DNA of 64,000 bases from Rachycentron canadum (lineage: Eukaryota > Chordata > Actinopteri > Carangiformes > Rachycentridae), in the NCBI GenBank assembly GCA_038496675.1, contig CM076652.1, positions 11,815,164-11,879,163 of the forward strand. Reading direction: 5' to 3'. Every line of letters begins with the position of its first letter. Positions within the stretch are counted from its first letter, which is position 1. Shown here in pieces: positions 1 to 12,139 of the stretch. The position numbers and the translations under genes were made by a program. The notes under the pieces are model-generated. The model did no database searches and was not told the DNA's origin. It was given only the letters and a program-made list of their open reading frames with translations.

Positions 1-2068
1 GACTCTGGGTATGTGGAAAGAAAATATTTAAAGTGATAACAGGTAGCCTGCTGTCTCTGCTCATTTTTCATCTCTATTTCACTGGGGGTAGAGCCAAGAC
101 ACACACATCGGTCACTCTGCCTGACTGAATAACCACGATGTGAATGCACTACCAGGGTTCTCACACTCCTGAAAAATAAGGAAAAGTTATGTCATTTTAA
201 TTTTGTATTTTCTAGGCATGCAATGGTTACGAAAAACCACAAGGGTTTTGGTAAAGATATGCAATGTAACTTTTCATTTGTTACTGCTGTACAGTCTCAC
301 AAAAAACATGTGATCAGCTTTTAAGTAGTGTTGACGTGTTTGAGGAAAATGATAGTTGCACAATGGTTTTGCAATTTTTGAAGGAGGTAAAATGACATGT
401 CACGTGCCAACAACAGATCAAGGACTTCTTACTAACACAGTCCTACCAGAGCAGCATGAGTGGGTGGTGAAATCCCATGTTCGGAGGCTGGAGGTCATGC
501 TTGTTATTTTTGAGAGGATCAGTCCCAGTGTTACTGAGGTCTTACTGATGTCTTTTATATAATGCAGACAGGTCCCCCTGGTTTTACAAGAGCCCTAAAC
601 ACTAAGACTGAAGCCGTCAGCTCAACCTCTCCAGAGCTGTGGGCCTCTGAGACAGGACTGTGAAGGCCTCACAGGTCGCTAACATTAAGAATGAGGTGAT
701 AGTTTAGTTTCTCTGGTAATTATGATTTTTTACTTCTCTGCATGGGATTTAATGTTATAACTGACAGTGAGCAGATTCACTGTTAACAAAGAGCCTATGT
801 TTAATTCCCAAGGGACTTACAGTTAACTTGTGCCCTGAACCATAGTGGTGGAAAATGACTGAAATCATAAACACAATACCAAGCACAAAGCATTTAACTG
901 TTGGACAATTGGGGTTTCCCTAATTTTGAGCACTTCTGCCACAGATGCCTTAGAAGTCTATTAATTAGGATAAAAAAGGAAATTTAAATACAGAATGAAG
1001 ACATCCGTTTGATTTCCTGACTCTATGCTAGAAAGAAGTGAGAGTTGTGTGTCACGTCAACTCCTTCGAAGAAAAGCATTTGACAGTAGTAGAATAATTA
1101 TCAATAAATGAAACAAATCTTGTGTTGAGTATATAAAATGCCTCAAAGCTTGTTCACTGGTTTAGTCTGCGTTGGCTATTTTCACACACTTCAACCTGTC
1201 AAAATAGGAAAAGTGTTACTAATAACATGAAGGCTCTGTTCTGTTCAAATGTTCCAGGAAGTCATAACTGTGTGACACTGAGCCAACATGCACAATACCA
1301 GAACCGTGAAGCAGCTAAGTGGAATTCAGTCACCATTAAATTTATTATTTACACCTGTGTTTTTCCGACTATTACAGGTTAAAATGTCTTCTGTGAAAAA
1401 GACTGTGGCATGAGAGATAAATTCTTGGTTCAAACATCTGCTTTCAACAGTGTTAAAGTGTCTCTGTCATGATCTGCTTTTAAAGTTAAAAAATGTGTTA
1501 TTTCCTCATATTATCCAGTTCAGCAGTAGAAATATTATAGGCGTTATAAGTTTACACTATACAGAAACTCGTTTTCTTGTGTAGTGTTGTACTACAGATG
1601 TCTCAAAGTATGATGTTCAGCAGCTTTAATTGCAGCATAAATTACAGTAAATGTGGTTTGCTGCAGCATGTTTTAGATTTGTATATTACAATGACTCAAA
1701 AGATAAACACTGAATTCAGTAAAATAGAATGAATCACCTGCTTTAATGAAGCTAGACGTGTCCAGCTGTAAGAAAAGGAAATAAAGCTGAAATTTTCCTT
1801 ACTCCCAGTTCCAGGGTTGGGGTGGGGTTGGGGTGGGTTGGGTTTGCACAATAGATGAAGGATTAATCCAGCCGTTTGCATCTAAATAACTAGCTTGTCC
1901 TGCTCTGACTGATCACACGCTTGCTTAATGTACAGGCAGACTAATTACAGTTAACAGGCTTTAAATCATCTTAATTATGGCCTGGCATGAGACACAGTGG
2001 CAAGACACTACAAATAGCTTTAACACTGCTGTCATTCTATTTAAACAGACTACAGGGTGATGAAGTGA
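1..2068. other. non-coding, no feature seen
   Basis: This is unique-looking AT-rich sequence. A fair 3' splice-like tract ends at about 1378 (pyrimidines, then attacag), but no usable donor follows and the frame after its ATG closes after eight codons. A short G-rich run of repeated ggggt units lies near 1815-1842. I see no exon, RNA gene or clear mobile element here. Confidence 0.5.
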
Positions 2069-2143
2069 TTAAATGGGCTTTGATTGTTTTCCAGCTGCAG
2101 TTTCCAGCTCAGTTCCTCTTCTTTGATTTCTCACAGTACATAC

Positions 2144-2365
2144 CTGTTGCCGTATCATAACATATTTGGAGATAAGGAAGATAATGTCATGTAGCTTCTG
2201 CCGCACCGTCAGCATACTTGATAGTGTAACCAGAGGCACGAATGCTATCAGCTGCTGCGGTGGAGAAGACTCTATATTTTGGACAGAGTTGAGAGGGTGT
2301 GCAGTGTGCCAATAAGCAACGTGGCCTGCATTTCTGCTCATCAGATATTTCAAAACTTTCAGCAT
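2144..2365 (-). other. candidate exon with GTATGT donor, unrecognised
   Basis: On the - strand this stretch is open from an ATG at about 2365 down to a consensus-like donor (CAACAG/gtatgt) at 2143-2138. It would encode about 74 residues, starting MLKVLKYLM and ending near KYVMIRQQ. The C-terminal half is hydrophobic with regular charged residues. A second - strand frame and one + strand frame are also open over much of the same DNA, so openness alone proves little. The acceptor side is poor: the AGs near 2383 and 2394 (- strand) lack a good pyrimidine tract. I do not recognise a family. It may be chance. Confidence 0.15.
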
Positions 2366-2388
2366 TTTTGATGAACACGCACTCCTGC

Positions 2389-2817
2389 TTATGCACTACA
2401 ATGCACATCCTTTTGTGAAGACACACACAAGCACACAAAATAATTGCCTGAGCCCTGGTTGATTACAGTGTGCTCAATGAGGCAGAGGTAGTAGTTGTCT
2501 GTCTTTGTCCTGCTTTGAGGTAGCGGCATCGCCGGAGTTGTGGGTGGCCCTGTGAGATTGTCATGCTTGGCAGATGGTAATTTGGGGTTGAGTCTGCGGT
2601 TAGTATTGGGGTAAGGATATAAGTTATGACTGGTGTTGGTTTGACTAGTGAGTAGTAGGGACGGTAGCTCAGGCTCTGTTTCTGACTGTCTACTGCAGAT
2701 TGAAAAGTTCTGCGGTTTCCTCCTCTTGTCACTGTTTCCTTTATTCAGTCCTCCTGATTTAGTTTGCGTTCCAGTGTTCTTTGGAGGAAAAGCGAAAATG
2801 GGACGGACATAGAACAA
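2389..2817 (-). other. 142-codon open frame, probably not a gene
   Basis: This is among the longer ATG frames of the window. The predicted protein is rich in Ser, Thr, Pro and Asn, has no hydrophobic core pattern or known motif, and overlaps another open - strand frame of about 89 codons. No promoter, splice site or polyadenylation context supports it. I list it only because of its length and because it lies directly beside the candidate exon at 2144-2365. My best reading is a chance frame in a stop-poor stretch. Confidence 0.1.
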
Positions 2818-2834
2818 ATAATTGGAGATACTAA

Positions 2835-2910
2835 GAGACAGACAGAAAGAAAGACAGAAGGGTAGAGAGGAGGGAACAGGACAGGGCAGGGACCAGGGAG
2901 AGGCAGTGTT
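2835..2910. repeat. purine-rich tract
   Basis: About 75 bp of nearly uninterrupted A and G on the + strand (gacagacagaaagaaagac followed by G-rich units). It is low-complexity sequence with no sign of a gene. Confidence 0.6.
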
Positions 2911-3021
2911 TGAAGTTAAACAAAACTGGTCCGTATCCTGAGGAAGTGACTGCTGCCAAAGACAGGGATAAAGACGGGACTGTTCCTTATGGTCTCTGAG
3001 TGCACATGATTACATGTGTAC

Positions 3022-3076
3022 TGTGTGTGTGTGTGTGTAAGTGTGTGTGTGTGTGTGTGTGTGCGTGCACGCACGC
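3022..3076. repeat. (TG)n microsatellite
   Basis: Two TG runs separated by AA, ending in a GTGC/GCAC alternating tail. Alternating purine-pyrimidine of this kind is compatible with Z-DNA. Confidence 0.9.
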
Positions 3077-3417
3077 ATCAGAGTGTTTCTGCTTGATAAT
3101 ACCACTGTCCTAACACAAGCCTCATGCTTTAGTGAACAGCCATTGCGCACCTTCATAGTCACATCGTGCCCTCAGCTCAGCCCTCCACTTCGCCCTGAGG
3201 GTAATAAATTTAGCACTCTAAAGGTCTGCATTTACTGTTTGTCTGCTCAAAGCCCAGAAGGGGTGTTTTTCTTTTCCCTGGGTCCATAAATGAGGAGTTG
3301 ATTAGGTGCTAACAAGGAACACTTTATGGATTTCAGATAACATCACTATGTTTGAGTAATAGAGGTTCAGGGTCTCTTGAGACACATTATTTTGAATAAT
3401 TTGAGCTGGGGTGAGAA

Positions 3418-3458
3418 GTGTGTGTGTGTGTGTGTGTGCGTGCGTGCGTGCGTGTGTG
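3418..3458. repeat. (TG)n/(TGCG)n microsatellite
   Basis: A TG run passing into four TGCG units. It abuts the dispersed repeat that follows, an arrangement common in fish genomes. Confidence 0.85.
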
Positions 3459-3459
3459 G

Positions 3460-3690
3460 ATGCATTTTAGATCTTTAGAATGAGAGAAAACATTTTTGGA
3501 AAGTGAGGATTTTGGTCTGCCTGAGGTTTGAGACTTGGTTTTAGGTTGAAGGTTGGAATTAGGTTTAGGTTAATGTAAGGGCAAGTCTTAGGGTTAGGAA
3601 TGTAGTGGTTTGGTTATAATTAGGATTTATTGGGGGGGTTCCTAAGGGAATGGGTGATGTCCAAGAGTGTCTTCACAACTTAAGAAAGAT
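3460..3690. repeat. dispersed teleost repeat with telomere-like units
   Basis: The stretch contains decayed TTAGG-type units (ttaggtttaggttaatg, cttagggttagg), then a terminal part reading roughly gtccaagagtgtcttcacaac. From general knowledge, many fish introns carry a repeat with a gtcctcac-type border, a degenerate TTAGGG interior and a flanking (TG)n. This copy matches that layout but is diverged. A match to a fish repeat library would settle the family. Confidence 0.55.
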
Positions 3691-3699
3691 GCATGTGTT

Positions 3700-6600
3700 G
3701 GTTTGACTGAGCAGCAGCATGAGATCAGGGAGTTCAAAGCTCTCCTCTCTTGTGTATTCAAACAAGATGGATGAGCTCAAATGTAAATGTGTGCTTGTGG
3801 TGCGAGGTGTGTTTGCATGCAGAAGTGTATGTATACAAATACTTATGGTGGGACTCTGAACGTGTGCGGTGGTATTATCTTTGCTGTAATGACACATAGT
3901 GGTAGAATCCCATAGCCACCCAGACAAAACTCTCCCAGTGTAGCTGCTCGGGGCACAACACACTCAAGAGATTACACATTAGTGGTTGTGGGGTGTGTGT
4001 GTACACTCCCACCTTAGTCTACAGTAGTCTAGACTCTCTAACAGCCCTGTTGTTGAATGGCTAATCAACACAGCTGATGAAGTGGTGGAAATGAAAGAGG
4101 TCACACCGGACATTTAAGAATTAGTAAAGAAAGACAGAGCTGTGGAGAGACAAATGAGGCATGCAGCAACTGGCCAGATTACATATGTGCTAAAGATTAT
4201 CTGTCTTGGAATGATTATTGATTTCCCTGTAGATATTCAAATAGGGATCAGTGTGGTTTGAGTATGATGTTAGTGGTGAAACCGACAAGATGGTTGTTCA
4301 ACAGGACGTGGCTTTTGAACAACCAGCAAAAACATTTTCCAACTGAAATAAAGGGCTTCCTACTTCTCAAGAGATAACACAATGTATACTCCCTAGGCCA
4401 GCTGCCAATCAGTGCTGACTCTCTTAATCTTGTTTTGAAAAGTCCTTTGTTTTCTGGGAACTGTCAGGCAGACTTCATGCAGGTTTGGAGGGATTTCAAA
4501 CCTGGGACCACATGTCTGACAAGCTGGATAAGTAGAAAATGATTTCTCAAAACCATATCTGATAGCCAAAAATGCACATCTGTTTAATGGCAAGAAAATT
4601 GCACATGTAATGCATTTGTGTGTATGGAAACTATATGTATGAGTATATTTCTGTCTCTTTATCTCTATTTGTCTGCGTGCAGCTCTGAGAGCTATCTTTG
4701 GTTTGACCTTTCTCTCAACATGTTTTCTCTCACTGTAGAGGCTTTACTGCCTGTGACTCAGAGACTTGGAGAGGATGATAGATAATGTCCTGCATCTTTA
4801 GTAATTAGGCAATCCAGCCGAACTGTTGCTCATTCATAGAAAAGTTACTTTTGTGACCCACTTTTGGTTAGCATGCATGAACTTCAAATATTTATGCATA
4901 TAGACATTTTCTTTGGCACTGGATCTCTGTAATGTTTTTAGTGTGTCTGTGTTTTTTGTTCAGGAAATAACTTTTCATTCTCATGTGCCCTGAGAGATTC
5001 ATCTGTTTTGTCATTTGTCTGACAGACACATGATCTCTGCCTGATTCTCTGGCTCATATAAAAGGCTCAGCTGTTCACAAGCTGATTGTAAAGCAGTCGC
5101 ACACACCTGTTTAGATGCATGGATATCTATCATGCATATCTTGGGGAATGTTTAGTACAGAGTTTGATTGACACTGACATCAAGGGACTGACCAGTGACG
5201 AACAGACAACATCAGTATTTTTGTTCTGTTCTGTGTCTGGTTGGAGCAGTTGTACAGTCTGGTTTTTACTCTGTGTTCATGATTTTAGCCGTGTGGGTTG
5301 TGTGTTTGTGTCTGGACAACAGCAGGGCCCAGAGGCTTGAGCGTGATAGTGAGGTTAACCAAAGTATAGCCAGAAGGCTGGAGTCTGGGTTTGTGGATTT
5401 GAGTGTTTTGATGGTTTGTGTTATCTGGACAGAGAGCCTCAAAGCTCACGAGATGCCCGGGCCCTTGGGGCAGCTGAGAGATGTGTATGCTGTGAGGCCT
5501 GTTTGCATATGTATAAGACAAGGGGAAGTGTCTTGAACAGTTAAGAGGTGTTAGGGAGATCTAGAAGAACATAAAAACTCTAACAAATACCCTCCTGGAA
5601 CTGTTTAGATTGCAGTCTGTTTTCACTCTGTGTAATAATCGGAAACACACAAAATCAGACACGTAGTGGCATGAATATGCGCAGGAAGTGGAGGGCATCG
5701 CACTGTCTGAATTAAAGGTATAATGAGATGTATGTGTGAAGAAATTTAGAGGGCATATTTGAACAAGTCGGGAACGGCACCAGTGGTCCATGCCTCTGAT
5801 TCTATTTGTCCACATGGGATGCTAATACAACAGAAAGATCACAGCTAGACCCTGCTTATGGAAACCCTGTAGGGTATTAAAAGCCAGCAATTCTCCAGAC
5901 AGTGGTGAGTCACTGGTGGTTGATTTGAAGGTTAACAGTAACCATTCCTTGTGAGTCAAACAAAGCTAGCTTTGCTTGGGTGAGATTTTAGTTAATAGTG
6001 CAATATAGTTGCTTGGGAAAGTCTGTAAAATTTGTGGTAGTGTGTGTCTTTTGAAATGTGTTTTTGTATTCATTACATGCTTGTCTTCATCTTTAGTGAG
6101 TTTTTCATTAGTCATTATTGCTCATGGTCATGACAAAGGGACATTGGTTTTTTGATGCTATACCTGACTGCAAAGAACACAGATTATACAGGTTCTGCTC
6201 TGGATGAGAGAACAGAGGGAGGGTGGGACTGAAAAACTGGCAGGGTGAATGAGAAGGGGGTACATCTGGTGTGGTTGTTTATTTACCCAGTGAGGAAGTG
6301 ACAAAACAGCTTTATTTCATTCGTTGGCTTTACTGGTTTATTTGTTCAATCAATACTTTAATCCCATTGTGCTTTCTTTATACCACTGTTTTTCTTTTCC
6401 CATTTCAGTTTCTTTTGTAATGACCGGAGTCTGAATAAAGACGCTCCATAACGCTTCTGTAGCGTCAGACAGTCTTAGGGGGCAGTGAGTTACTTAATGA
6501 ATCACATAACATTAGAGATGAGTCAAAGGCTTAAAACATCATCTGGATTAATTATGTCAAAGAGACATACCTACTGTATCAGATGCAAAGTGAAATATTG

Positions 6601-9440
6601 CAGTGATGATGTGGAGTTCACAGTTGACCCCAAATCACTTCCTGAATCATGTCAGCAAGTGAGTGTAGGTTTTCCTCATTTAATCGTTACTAAATCCTTG
6701 CCTGAGCCTTTTGTAAAATATGCTGATCAGCTTTCTTTAAAAAAGTTAGAATAGAAGATTTATACCACTCACACATTTGTAAGTAGAGCTGGAAGGGGAT
6801 TACATCTTAGCTTTGCATAAAAATGGATAAAAAAGGACAAAAGGAGACTAGCCCAGTACTCTGCAAAGTTTTCTTATTCCTTAATTCACATGAGAGAAAA
6901 GGAAGATCACTCTTCAGTTGAACTGCACACGTCAAGTAATAGGCCAATCCCTGATGGACAAAGAGACACTAGTGGGCTACAGAGTGTAAAAAAATAAACC
7001 ATCAAGATTAATAACCACTGACTTAATCCTTAAGGCCCTGATATACTTTAAACGGACATGCATGTGGACAGCAGTGCAGCCAGAAAACTCACATGTGGTT
7101 CTGTTTATACTACATTGTGTGCCTGTGTGTGCAGACACATCCATACATGTGCACACATGGAGTCATTCTGCTACACACGGATGCAGACCCTGGTCAAGGT
7201 CAAGTTAAAGCTCAATTCATCCACAGAGCACTTTAAAAGGCTAAATAGGTTTGTGCCACAGTGTTTTACAATACATATTATTGTGATGATGGATTATAGA
7301 TGGGCTGATGGGCAGATGAAAATTTTTCTTTCTTTACTTGAACCTTTGACTAAAACTAGTCTTAAGTTGTTACTTTAGTTGCTTACTTACTGTTATCTCA
7401 ACCTGGGACCAGCTTTTTCATCATTCATTCATGAAAAATATAGACAGAAAAATGGAGACCAGCTTTGAATGAGACTGACATAGTTGTACAAGTGGATGTA
7501 AATCCATGAAAAGATATAATTCTCACAGTAAATGAACATACCTTTTGGTTAACTAGCACAGCTTCCATGTGGACTGAAAAAAAATGGCATAGGCTGTTAT
7601 TGCAGAAAACATTTTGAGTTAACACAGTGGGGAAAAGCGCTAGTGGAGCTAATAACATTAATGATTAATGATTAATGTTCCATTATAGCGTCCCAGTTCC
7701 TAGTACTGCCACTTTTATTGCTGGTTGTTACACCTGTGCTTTTTTTCTGTTGAGTGTCTGCAGCAGAAAATGCTTTAAGTCACATAATCCTGTTGTGGTG
7801 AAAAACGTGATTTTGGCTCTCCACAGCGTGGACTGAGTTTCATAGTTCATGCGCTTCATAATGAGAGTGACTGTGTTGGCTTGTAGAGCCATAAATCTTG
7901 TCTAACAAACAAGACAAAGAAGAGTAATTAGACTCTTCTGAATAGAGTGATTATCCAAATCTTCCTTGCATGATATCAGCTGAGTGAAAAACGTGTGCAG
8001 CTGTTACACAGTCTGTTGAACTGTATTTCTATTTCTTTTTTCTTTTTTTTTTTCTTGGGTTTTGCCTGGGTTTCACATCTCTGTGCTTAACCGTGAACTC
8101 TGACAGTCCCCCTGCTCTCACACTGACTGTTTAGATTGAGTATAGCACTATTTGGCCTTCACAATGCAGCCGCGAACCAGCAGGGCATTCCCCTGCCGAA
8201 TTCATTGAGAAATGTTTACCTTCACACTCTAACATGGTGGGGTGGTCCCAGAGCATGAGGTTAATGGGCATAAGTTGCAAGTGCTCAGCTCTGTGTATAC
8301 TCAGATGTAAACGCAACAACACAGAAGTGCAGAGGTGTAATATCTGCTAAACACCGTACATGTGCACAAAGAAAAGCATAATACCGGAGTGACATTTAAA
8401 ATGAATGTCTGCCTGTTCGTGCGCATTGTTTTACGTTTCACTGTAAAGATGGTTATAATTCATATGGAACCTCTGGTATGTGGAACAATATGTGGCACAG
8501 ATGTTTGAAGATCTCCATTCGAACATGAACAAACTCATTTCTTATGTCTTACTGTGTGTGAGTGTTTGTTTTTGGCTTGTATTGTTGAGAATGTGTTTCA
8601 GTCTGTTGAGAATGTAGAATGTAATGAGTTACCTTTGTGCTGTATTTCTGTGATTTACTCTTCGTCTGTGTTTATAGACATCTCTAAGCAAGCACATAAA
8701 TGTAATGTGTAATGTAATTTGGACTCATATGTTGCTTTTTGATGAATAGATACAGTTGAACACTTTTGTTTAGGAGATAAATATGTTGTGGATACTTTCC
8801 AAGGAGTTAGTGTGGATCTGATTGATACATGAGAGATAAAATATACAGTATATCTGTGCCTGTGTGTTTGCAGAAATGTATTACTGGCTTAGCTTGGATG
8901 TAGTCTTAGTCAGTGTTGTGCGTTGATCTGGTGAGTCCGTTGTGGGGCGGCAGCTGGGGGGTTGATGTGGCTGTGTGAGTCATGGGAATGATCGAAGTGT
9001 GATAACCAATCTTAGTCAGCAATATGGTCAGTGAGCTCACTTACACCCACCAATGTAGTGGGAATAAAGTTACCAAGTATACACGTACACACACACATAC
9101 ACACAGCTGGTAAAAAACAATCAACATTGCAAGTTCTCACAGATACAAACACACATCAGTACATTACTCACAGTTGTCTGTCTGCTCACTCCTTTTGTTC
9201 TTTAGTTCTTTTTCTTTTATTCTCCTTAACTCTGTTCAGGTTGAGGCCACATGTGCTCCGGCAGAGCTTTGAACCTGTGTAGGATTAAGCATGTCTGTCT
9301 GGCTGGATTCATCTGAAAACAGGGCATGACACTGCTTGGGCAACTTTCTGCTCAGCAGTCAAAAGCATTTTTTTTCCTAAAATGATTATGCAAATAAAAA
9401 ATAGCACGAATTAAAAATTCACCACAATAAAGAGTTCAAG
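3700..9440. other. non-coding stretch, mostly featureless
   Basis: No convincing gene is visible over 5.7 kb. Strong-looking 3' splice signals end at about 4738 and 6408, but neither is followed by a donor or a sustained frame. A frame at 6485-6754 (about 89 codons) contains a possible donor (gtgagt) near 6660 and a Cys-containing segment, but lacks an acceptor. TG- and CA-rich patches lie at 7110-7160 and 9085-9110, and a T-rich run at about 8032-8054. Confidence 0.45.
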
Positions 9441-9464
9441 TTTTTTTTTTTTTTTTTTTTTTTT
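9441..9464. repeat. poly-T tract, 24 nt
   Basis: An unbroken run of 24 T. It could be the poly-A tail of a - strand retrocopy, but no recognisable element body is seen to its right. Confidence 0.85.
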
Positions 9465-10269
9465 GTCACGTGTTGTCATGGTGTGAAAATCGATAATTGA
9501 ATACACTGGGGGAATGGATAATTAATTAGCACCATTTTCCCAGATGTTCACACCACAATGTTAAAAATGTCAGCATGATATTTACTTTTTGTGAGGCACT
9601 GTTGAGCATTAATTTTTACAGAGTATTATTTCCAAATGTATTACATTATTTTGTCCAGTTAGAGGGACTTTGACTAATAACACCTGTCATAAAGCAGGAT
9701 CCCATTTTGTCCATGACTAATCATGGGCTCAGAGGCTTTTTATTTTAATTATAGGTGTCTTTTCTTTTGTCACGCGTTGCCGGTCTATTCATGTCAGCTC
9801 GGGATGGAAACACGCTTAATTTGTGGTGTATTGCTTGTGATACCTGCAACTGTTTCTGTCTCCTTTGCATACTTCATAAGCAGATTACAAAGGTGTAGCC
9901 TACTGTTTACACCTAAGCCTCTTTTAATAACAATTTCGCTGTGCTTTAACCAAATTGCCAGGTCTAGGCAAACACAGTTAGAAATTTACTGTAGTTCACT
10001 CCAAGCTGTTTAATTCTGTCCAGGAGCAGAAGAATGCTATTTCAATGCTCTTATGGTAAACATATCATAGTTCTAGAGAGAATAGACCATAGATATTGTG
10101 AATAAATAAATAAAACTGTCAAACACAATCAAAGGCAAACACAAAGGAAAACAAAAATATAGACTATGCAAAATAATCCCAGAAATACCCAGAGTCCTTT
10201 TCCAAGACCAGAGATCGACATTTTATGAATTGTATTTACCAAAATCTACTCTCCCTTTTTTTCTTATAG
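9465..10269. other. non-coding stretch
   Basis: AT-rich sequence with a short (AATA)n patch near 10100. A 96-codon frame at 9723-10013 has no recognisable features. Towards the end the sequence becomes a pyrimidine tract that leads into the candidate exon at 10,270. Confidence 0.4.
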
Positions 10270-10318
10270 GAGGTATTTCTTTCAAAGAAAGGTGAACTGA
10301 CATATGATGCCATCAACT
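10270..10318 (+). other. candidate 49-nt exon, strong splice signals
   Basis: A long pyrimidine run ends in cttatag immediately before this piece, and an ideal gtaagt donor follows it. Only one frame is open: sixteen complete codons plus one nucleotide, reading E V F L S K K G E L T Y D A I N. That composition is protein-like, with no low complexity. Its trailing single nucleotide would be phase-compatible with the candidate microexon at 14,188. The right edge lies about 12 nt from the left terminus of a Harbinger-like remnant, so its splice context may be partly accidental. I do not recognise the peptide. Confidence 0.3.
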
Positions 10319-10330
10319 GTAAGTACAACA

Positions 10331-11180
10331 CACCTGGGGCTCGATGCATAAAATTTTATAGATTTGCGACTGAAACCATGTGAATGCACAAAACAAGAAA
10401 TATGCATTCATCAGTTATAAAGGCATGTGTACGCACGATTTCCCTTTTATAAATCTCACTGATTGAGAAATTGGAGGCATTTTCTCAAGCCTCATTTCCA
10501 CTCTCATAAATAGGCATAAATGGATGAAGACACACCCTCAATCCATCAGTGTGCACACAGAATCATTGCCTGTGCCACAAGTTATCAGGCGCGGCTGAGG
10601 AAAGAACAACAAAAAAGAAACACAACTTCACTGATTGTTGGTCGGATTACAAACTGACCTCATCAGTAAATGCAAGGACAATAATTCTAACTGTAAAGTC
10701 CTGGTTTACTCTTAACTTCACTTGCTGGGACCAGAGACTTTGTCATTAGACAGACAAAATTGCGATAGTAAATATTAAAATCATATCTAAACAGTTTACA
10801 GAAGGCACACAAACAATGAATAATGATGTATTATGAAACAATACTAAATTAAACATTGAACACACAAACACAATTATTTCTGTGTATGAAATGTCATATA
10901 GTTTTTGCTGTGTAAACGATAAAGCTCAAAATGACAGTAATGGATGCAGCTCCATGAAGTTGTCAGTTTTGTTTTATGTTAAACTCCGTGACTCCTCTTT
11001 ATTTTGCAGTTTCACCTCACTGTATGTAACCTGGCTCGCTGTATGCATGATCAAAAGAATGTGTGAGATGGTCACGATCTTATTGCAAATTCTGGGTTTA
11101 TAAATACCAATCCATGTGCAGAATGTGGCATATGCATGGTTTTTGTGTGTACGTATCATTTATACATCTGTCCCCAGCTC
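10331..11180. mobile_element. decayed Harbinger-like DNA transposon or MITE
   Basis: The left end (ctggggctcgatgcataaa from 10,334) and the right end (read on the - strand, ctggggacagatgtataaa from 11,177 leftwards) are similar inverted termini. Inside, near 10,600-10,650, the + strand frame reads KKKHNFTD and then a Lys/Arg-bearing helix-like stretch. That resembles the start of the Myb/SANT-like DNA-binding partner protein encoded by PIF/Harbinger elements. The rest is interrupted by stops, and no DDE transposase is visible. The family is inferred from the termini plus this short peptide, and exact borders and target-site duplication are uncertain. Confidence 0.45.
10590..10690 (+). pseudogene. 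Myb/SANT-like fragment of a Harbinger element
   Basis: This is a short in-frame remnant inside the element at 10,331-11,180. The readable part (KKKHNFTD, then WSDYKLTSSVNARTIIL) resembles the N-terminal segment of transposon-associated Myb/SANT-like proteins, which usually have a basic residue pair, an NFT motif and a first helix rich in Leu, Val and Glu. Expected acidic and Leu positions are partly lost, and no conserved second or third helix follows. It would not be functional. The call rests on pattern recall, not on an alignment. Confidence 0.35.
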
Positions 11181-11189
11181 TAATCTTTT

Positions 11190-11957
11190 GATGTTATAAC
11201 AACTGGAAACTCCCAAAGTAACAACAGGAGGAATGATATCACACAGGCGTCATATGGAATGGCTTGGCATATTTTCCTTTATTTTGCATGTATTGTGGAG
11301 TTGCGAGATTCCTCAGTGTTTGATATAAAAACTTCTCACTCTCTTGCCGGTATAGTTTTGTCTACCTCCCCCACGTGTTAACGCCCATCGCTGACCACAG
11401 CCAATAGGGGATAATGCATGGTTGACACTTTGCCCCTCCCTGTGAGATGTAAATCTTGTTTTTCTCTGCTGACCGCCACGCTCCCAGGAAAAGACAACAG
11501 CCTTCCAAATGACATGGTTGTAGACTTCCGATTACAGCCCTGTCACTTACTCTACCAATGTGTAAACACATGATGGAGAGAGAGACAGAGAGAGGGACAG
11601 AGGGAGAGAGAGATGTGCTTGGGTGCGTGGGCTGCTTTTTGTTTGCCTCCAGACATCAGACCTTGGGTCAGATGGGCTAACATAAAACAGTTAAACCAAC
11701 ATGATGCCTTTAGTTAAACCGCCTCACTGCACAAGCCTTTTGGCTTTCAAGCTTGGAGTAAGAGTAGTTATGAAACAATAGACATAACTCATTTCATTAT
11801 AATGAGATGTTGTCAAATTGCCTCTAAATTTCACTTCACGACATTTCATTTCTTCTGTTTTCTACGGCGATGATGAGAGATCAACGCGCTGCAGCTTCAG
11901 GAAACGCATGATGCAAATATACAAAACAGAAACAAGTTCATCGATTTGACAGCACAT
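11190..11957. other. non-coding stretch with a GA-rich patch
   Basis: No gene is visible. A purine-rich patch (gagagagacagagagaggg and similar) covers about 11,573-11,613. A 69-codon - strand frame at 11,362-11,571 has a possible donor-like edge (gtagac) but no acceptor. Confidence 0.4.
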
Positions 11958-12134
11958 GTTGCAAAAGCACACACACAACCAATTACACAAATCAGCTGCA
12001 AATTCTCACAACACAATGGAGTTGTTTCCAGGGTGCCCAAAATTCACTTGCACTTGTCCCTTGGCGACACTTGTCTGTGTTGTGAGTATTAGCAACACAT
12101 TTGTGTATTTGGTTTTGTTGTGAGTATTTGCAGC
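11958..12134. mobile_element. fold-back (long inverted repeat) element
   Basis: The arm 11,958-12,015 and the reverse complement of 12,076-12,134 align over about 58 nt at roughly 80 percent by eye. They share blocks such as tacacaaat and ctcacaacaca. The arms flank a spacer of about 60 nt. Each arm also looks internally duplicated, because the gctgcaaa..ctcacaac unit occurs twice. This is the layout of a fold-back element or a MITE with long terminal inverted repeats. No target-site duplication was identified. Confidence 0.6.
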
Positions 12135-12139
12135 ACCTG

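Noticed and set aside
5040..5100. TATA-like catataaaagg
   Set aside because: It is isolated in AT-rich sequence with no exon or start-site context.
6485..6754. 89-codon frame with a gtgagt donor inside
   Set aside because: No acceptor and no recognisable motif. The Cys-containing part is too short to call a domain.
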